From positions 1-16,539 of the forward strand of contig JACQEH010000120.1 of NCBI GenBank assembly GCA_016200675.1: a stretch of 16,539 nt of DNA, in the 5' to 3' direction. This stretch comes from Chloroflexota bacterium (GTDB lineage Bacteria > Chloroflexota > Limnocylindria > Limnocylindrales > CSP1-4). Below are positions 14,156-16,539 of this stretch, piece after piece. Below the pieces are notes generated by a model, which was not told where the DNA came from, made no database searches, and saw nothing but the letters and a program-made list of their open reading frames with translations. The position numbers were made by a program, and so were the translations under genes. The first letter of the stretch is position 1. Each line of letters opens with the position of its first letter.

Positions 14156-14186
14156 GAGGCCGGGGATCGCGTTGATCCCCGGCCTC
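14156..14186 (-). terminator. Perfect 13-bp hairpin between livK and livH (attenuator or mRNA 3' end)
   Basis: The arms 14156-14168 and 14174-14186 are perfect inverted repeats of 13 bases (GAGGCCGGGGATC and its complement) with the loop GCGTT. On the minus strand the stem is followed by TTCCTAAATCC, a weak T-rich tract. It lies 20 bases after the livK stop and 50 bases before the livH start. A partial terminator or stabilising 3' end here would make much more binding protein than permease, as is common in Liv operons. Confidence 0.7.
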
Positions 14187-14206
14187 GCCACTTGGGCGCG
14201 TAGCGG

Positions 14207-15348
14207 CTACTTCTGGGCCGCGTCGACCTGGGTCTCGTACTTCCAGTCGCCCTTGCCCTTGGCAGCGGCGGGGTCGAACGAGTAGATCGAAACGATCAGC
14301 TGGCTGGTGTCGCCGTTGGCGTCGAACTTGACCTTGCCGACGTCGAGCGTGTACTCGTACGTGGTGTCGGTCCCGGCGACGCGGACTGCCTCGCGGAGCG
14401 CGGCACTGTCCTTCGGGTTGGTCTTGGCGGCGCGGGCCAGCGCGTCCAGGACGACCTGCGTGCAGGCGTAGCCCTGGCCGGCGTAGCCGGTGGCGTCGAT
14501 GCCGTATTCCTTCTTGTAGTCAGCGTCGAACTTGTCCTTGCCCTCGAACGTGCCGGGGCCGGCGAGGGTGCTGTACGCGTTCTTGGCGACCTTGTTGGCG
14601 AGGTTCAGGAACGAGTCCTTGGTGTCGCCGGAGCCGTCGTTGATGCCGTCGGGGCCGACGAACGGAACGTCGAGCCCGACCTGCGCGGCCGCGAGGGCGA
14701 TCCGGGCGCCGCCCGAAGCCGTGACGCCGCCGAAGTAGATCGACTGGGGGTTGAGGGCCTTGGCGGCCGTCATGATCGAGACGTAGTCCTGGGTGGTCTT
14801 GGGGGCCGCGTCGTGCTTGACGACGGTGCCACCGCGCTTCTTGAACTCGGCCTCGAAGGAGTCGGCGATGCCCTTCCCGAAGGTCTCGGTGTCGTCGATG
14901 ATGTAGACGCTGGTCTTCTTGAGGACCGTGATGATGTAGGCAGCCGCGGCCGGTCCCTGGATGGCGTCGTTGGTGACGACGCGGATGTAGTTGTTCGGCT
15001 TGGTGCGGAGGGCCTTGGCCGCGTCACCGACCGTCAGGGCGGTGTTGGTGTTCGACGGCGAGCACTGCAGGAGGCCGGCAGCGTTCGAGATCGGGATCTG
15101 GGCCTTGGCGACGCCGGAGTTGACCGGACCGACGACGGCGATGTAGTTCGGGTCGCCGACGATCTTGGTCATGTTGTTGGCGCCGGTCTGCGGATCATGG
15201 GGGCCGTTCAGCCCTTGTCGCTGCCCTGGAAGGGCAGTTCGACCGCGATCTGGACGGCCTTGTTCAAGTTGCTCGAACTGCCGCCGCCGCACGCGCTCAG
15301 TGCCACCAGGGCACCAGTCGCCACGACCGAGAATTTTCTGAGATTCAT
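14207..15348 (-). pseudogene. livK: LivK branched-chain amino-acid binding lipoprotein, broken by a frame change and deletion
   Basis: The gene starts at ATG 15348 behind a strong GAGGAGGAGAG. It encodes a lipoprotein signal (MNLRKFSVVATGALVALSAC, lipobox LSAC, then GGGSSS) and the first mature strand (AVQIAVELPFQGSDKG), then meets TGA at 15210-15208. The protein resumes in another frame from about 15211 with LNGPHDPQTGANNMTKIV. It runs unbroken for about 333 residues to TAG at 14207, through VVGPVNSGVAKAQIPISNAAG, GLLQCSPSNT and VYIIDDTETFGKG. Homologues have about 35-40 residues between those points (the first helix and second strand), which are missing here. So this is a deletion that is not a multiple of three, not a simple slip. 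The defect may be real or an assembly error, since the rest is undecayed. Confidence 0.8.
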
Positions 15349-15756
15349 GCACTCTCCTCCTCGAATTCGATCGCCCGGCTTCTCCCGAAGCGACCACCCG
15401 GTCGGCCGACGTGCGTTCCGAACCCGACACCCGGTCGAGGATCCGCCGCAGCGCCCGGTCCTGACGTGGTCCCGACAGTCCTTCCCGAGATGGGCCGGAT
15501 CGGGAACGCGGAGTGGTGCGCGGCGGTCGGGGACTCGACCCGGTTCAGGCGGCGCGCAGGTTGCCGCCGAAGCGATGACGTATGATAGGCGTCGGCGCAC
15601 CGATTGCAACACCGGTCGCCGCGACCCGGGTCGGTTCTTCGAGCGACGTCGCTCGCGTCCCGTGCGGTCCGCGGCTCCGGAGGGTATCCCGGTCGATCTA
15701 CCGGTCGGGATGGGGGCATCGCGGCGGCGCCACCCGATCGAGGTAGCAGCGGCGGC
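15349..15756. other. Divergent intergenic region between livK and the acetyltransferase gene
   Basis: This 408-bp stretch has no convincing gene; frames crossing it are extensions of neighbours. It holds the livK Shine-Dalgarno, an AATTCGAATTCGA-like patch at 15359-15369, and a cluster of promoter-like hexamers near 15561-15609. If the promoter there drives livK, the leader is about 225 bases long. I see no riboswitch or T-box signature in it. Confidence 0.5.
15582..15609 (-). promoter_or_regulatory. Candidate livK promoter (TTGCAA-N16-TATCAT)
   Basis: On the minus strand TTGCAA (15609-15604) and TATCAT (15587-15582) are 16 bases apart, a good sigma-70-like pair. It predicts a start near 15575 for the liv operon. 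TTGCAA is itself palindromic, and the -10 region reads TATGAT on the plus strand (15581-15586). The acetyltransferase gene may therefore use the same spot in the other direction. Confidence 0.45.
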
Positions 15757-16224
15757 GTGGATTACACGGTCCGAGCAGCCCGGATCACGGACATCGACAG
15801 GTTCGTCGCTCTCAGCGGCGGGCAGATCGGTGGGCGTGGCTCGGGAACGGCACTCGACGCGGCGGACATGCTCCGCCAGCTCGTCTACCTCCCACACGCG
15901 AGCATCCTCGTCGCCGAGCGGCGACGGGAGATCGTGGGCGGCGCGGTCCTCGCGATCCGCCCCTCCGTTCGAGCCGGCGGCTACGTCGGGTCGATCGATC
16001 TCCTGGCCGTCGCCCCGGGCGCGGATGTCGATGCGGTGACCGAGATCCTCCTCGCGGAGGCGCTCAGATCCGCCGCCAACAAGGGCTGTGCGTCCGTCGA
16101 GGCGCCGCGGCCGGACGATCCCGCCGAGCGGACCCGGTGGGAGGAACGAGGGTTCGTCGAGCTCGGTCCGCGCATGGGACGCACGCTGGCACCGGCGGGA
16201 GCCGGCAGCCGGCGGACCCGATGA
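15757..16224 (+). CDS. GNAT-family N-acetyltransferase
   Basis: This is a 155-residue acetyl-CoA-dependent acetyltransferase fold. It starts VDYTVRAARITDIDRFVALSGG, the usual first strand and helix. ASILVAERRREIVGGAVLAIRP follows as strands 2-3, then YVGSIDLLAVAPGADVDAVTEILLAEALRSAANKGCASVEA (motif A) and TRWEERGFVELGPRMGRTL (motif B). The acetyl-CoA loop normally reads Q/R-x-x-G-x-G/A; here it is APGADVDAV, so the P-loop is degenerate. I chose the GTG at 15757, with GAGGT 12 bases upstream, because the residues before it in the longer frame from 15604 are Arg/Gly/Pro-rich and unlike any GNAT. The substrate is unknown. The NYN gene follows on the same strand after 55 bases. Confidence 0.8.
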   Translation: MDYTVRAARITDIDRFVALSGGQIGGRGSGTALDAADMLRQLVYLPHASILVAERRREIVGGAVLAIRPSVRAGGYVGSIDLLAVAPGADVDAVTEILLAEALRSAANKGCASVEAPRPDDPAERTRWEERGFVELGPRMGRTLAPAGAGSRRTR

Positions 16225-16236
16225 TCGCGACGATGA

Positions 16237-16252
16237 GGCCGGTTCACCGGCC
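16237..16252 (+). terminator. Small GC hairpin between the acetyltransferase and NYN genes
   Basis: GGCCGG-TTCA-CCGGCC gives a 6-bp GC stem with a four-base loop, 12 bases after the acetyltransferase stop. It has no T-run, so it could be a weak terminator or merely structure in a shared transcript. Confidence 0.3.
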
Positions 16253-16279
16253 GCGGCGTCGCACCGAATAGGAGACTCA

Positions 16280-16539
16280 GTGGGCAAGAACGTCGCCGTC
16301 TTCGTGGACGTGGCGAACATCTTCTACGCGGCCAAGGCGGCCGGCGTGGACATCGATTACGTCACCCTGCTGAAGTCGGCCACCGCCGGACGCGATTTCG
16401 TCCGCGCGTATGCCTATACCGGGCTTGACCCGGACAACGAGAACCAGCGCAACTTCCACCAGTTCCTCGCCCGCCACCAGTACAAGGTCGTGAGCAAGGA
16501 CATCCGCAAGTACGGCGACGGCAAGGTCAAGGCGAACCT
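16280..16539 (+). CDS. NYN-domain (LabA/DUF88-like) protein, partial (C-terminus off the right edge)
   Basis: The frame is open for 86 codons from a GTG at 16280 to the edge. AGGAG lies 6 bases before the start. The opening VGKNVAVFVDVANIFYAAKAAGVDIDY matches the NYN/PIN-like fold: a first strand ending in the catalytic Asp (D10) and the FVDxxNI motif. FVRAYAYTGLDPDNENQRNFHQFLARHQYKVVSKDIRKYG then follows as the second strand, helix and third strand. NYN proteins are predicted metal-dependent ribonucleases. The remaining acidic residues of the site would lie beyond the window, so activity cannot be judged. It may be cotranscribed with the acetyltransferase. Confidence 0.85.
   Translation, partial: MGKNVAVFVDVANIFYAAKAAGVDIDYVTLLKSATAGRDFVRAYAYTGLDPDNENQRNFHQFLARHQYKVVSKDIRKYGDGKVKAN

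Noticed and set aside
15195..15225. Programmed -1 frameshifting in livK
   Set aside because: The zero-frame sequence at the junction (GAC AAG GGC TGA) is not a slippery heptamer. A conserved segment is missing as well, which a frameshift would not explain.
15349..16320. A long minus-strand frame running into the livK signal peptide from upstream
   Set aside because: The part before MNLRKF is antisense to the acetyltransferase and the promoter region. The strong Shine-Dalgarno marks the ATG at 15348 as the start.
1..16539. CRISPR arrays, insertion sequences, phage genes, attachment sites
   Set aside because: I saw no regularly spaced repeats, transposase or integrase motifs, or terminal inverted repeats with target duplications.

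Overview
The window is GC-rich bacterial chromosome, roughly 70% G+C by eye, with densely packed genes, frequent GTG starts and many 4-base ATGA/GTGA gene overlaps. The set of genes (a KimA-type permease beside two TrkA-type proteins, CsoR, a complete Liv-type ABC transporter cluster, RsmG, Hpt) fits a high-GC Chloroflexota such as the Limnocylindria-like soil and freshwater lineages, or an actinobacterium. The sequence alone does not settle which. There is no rRNA, tRNA, CRISPR array, insertion sequence or phage gene.

Layout, left to right. 1-1095 (-): the first ~365 residues of an unrecognised membrane-anchored protein that runs off the left edge. 1096-1604: no convincing gene. 1605-5415 (-): a potassium module read in the order KimA-like permease, universal stress protein, short TrkA-N protein, full TrkA protein. 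5492-6214 (-): a calcineurin-like phosphoesterase, probably leaderless. 6285-7193 (-): rsmG, preceded by a GC-rich gap holding two inverted DnaA-box-like octamers. 7490-7834 (-): a copper-sensing CsoR repressor whose own promoter carries a perfect 19-bp operator.

7966-9954 (+): a four-gene operon joined throughout by ATGA overlaps: a four-cysteine zinc-ribbon-like protein, a putative PD-(D/E)xK-fold protein, hypoxanthine phosphoribosyltransferase and a four-helix membrane protein. 10051-15348 (-): a branched-chain amino-acid (Liv-type) transporter operon, read livK-livH-livM-livG-livF. 15757-16224 (+): a GNAT acetyltransferase. 16280-16539 (+): the start of a NYN-domain protein cut by the right edge.

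Points that stand out. livK is split by a frame break with apparent loss of about 35-40 codons, while the other four transporter genes are intact. livG carries an insertion of about 80 residues with two hydrophobic segments between Walker A and the Q-loop. The K+ module has two TrkA-type subunits but no TrkH/KtrB channel subunit in view. csoR has a textbook autoregulatory promoter but no copper-export gene nearby. A 13-bp perfect hairpin separates livK from livHMGF and probably lets the binding protein be made in excess. Two genes share a TANNNT-N8-ATG arrangement that suggests leaderless transcription.
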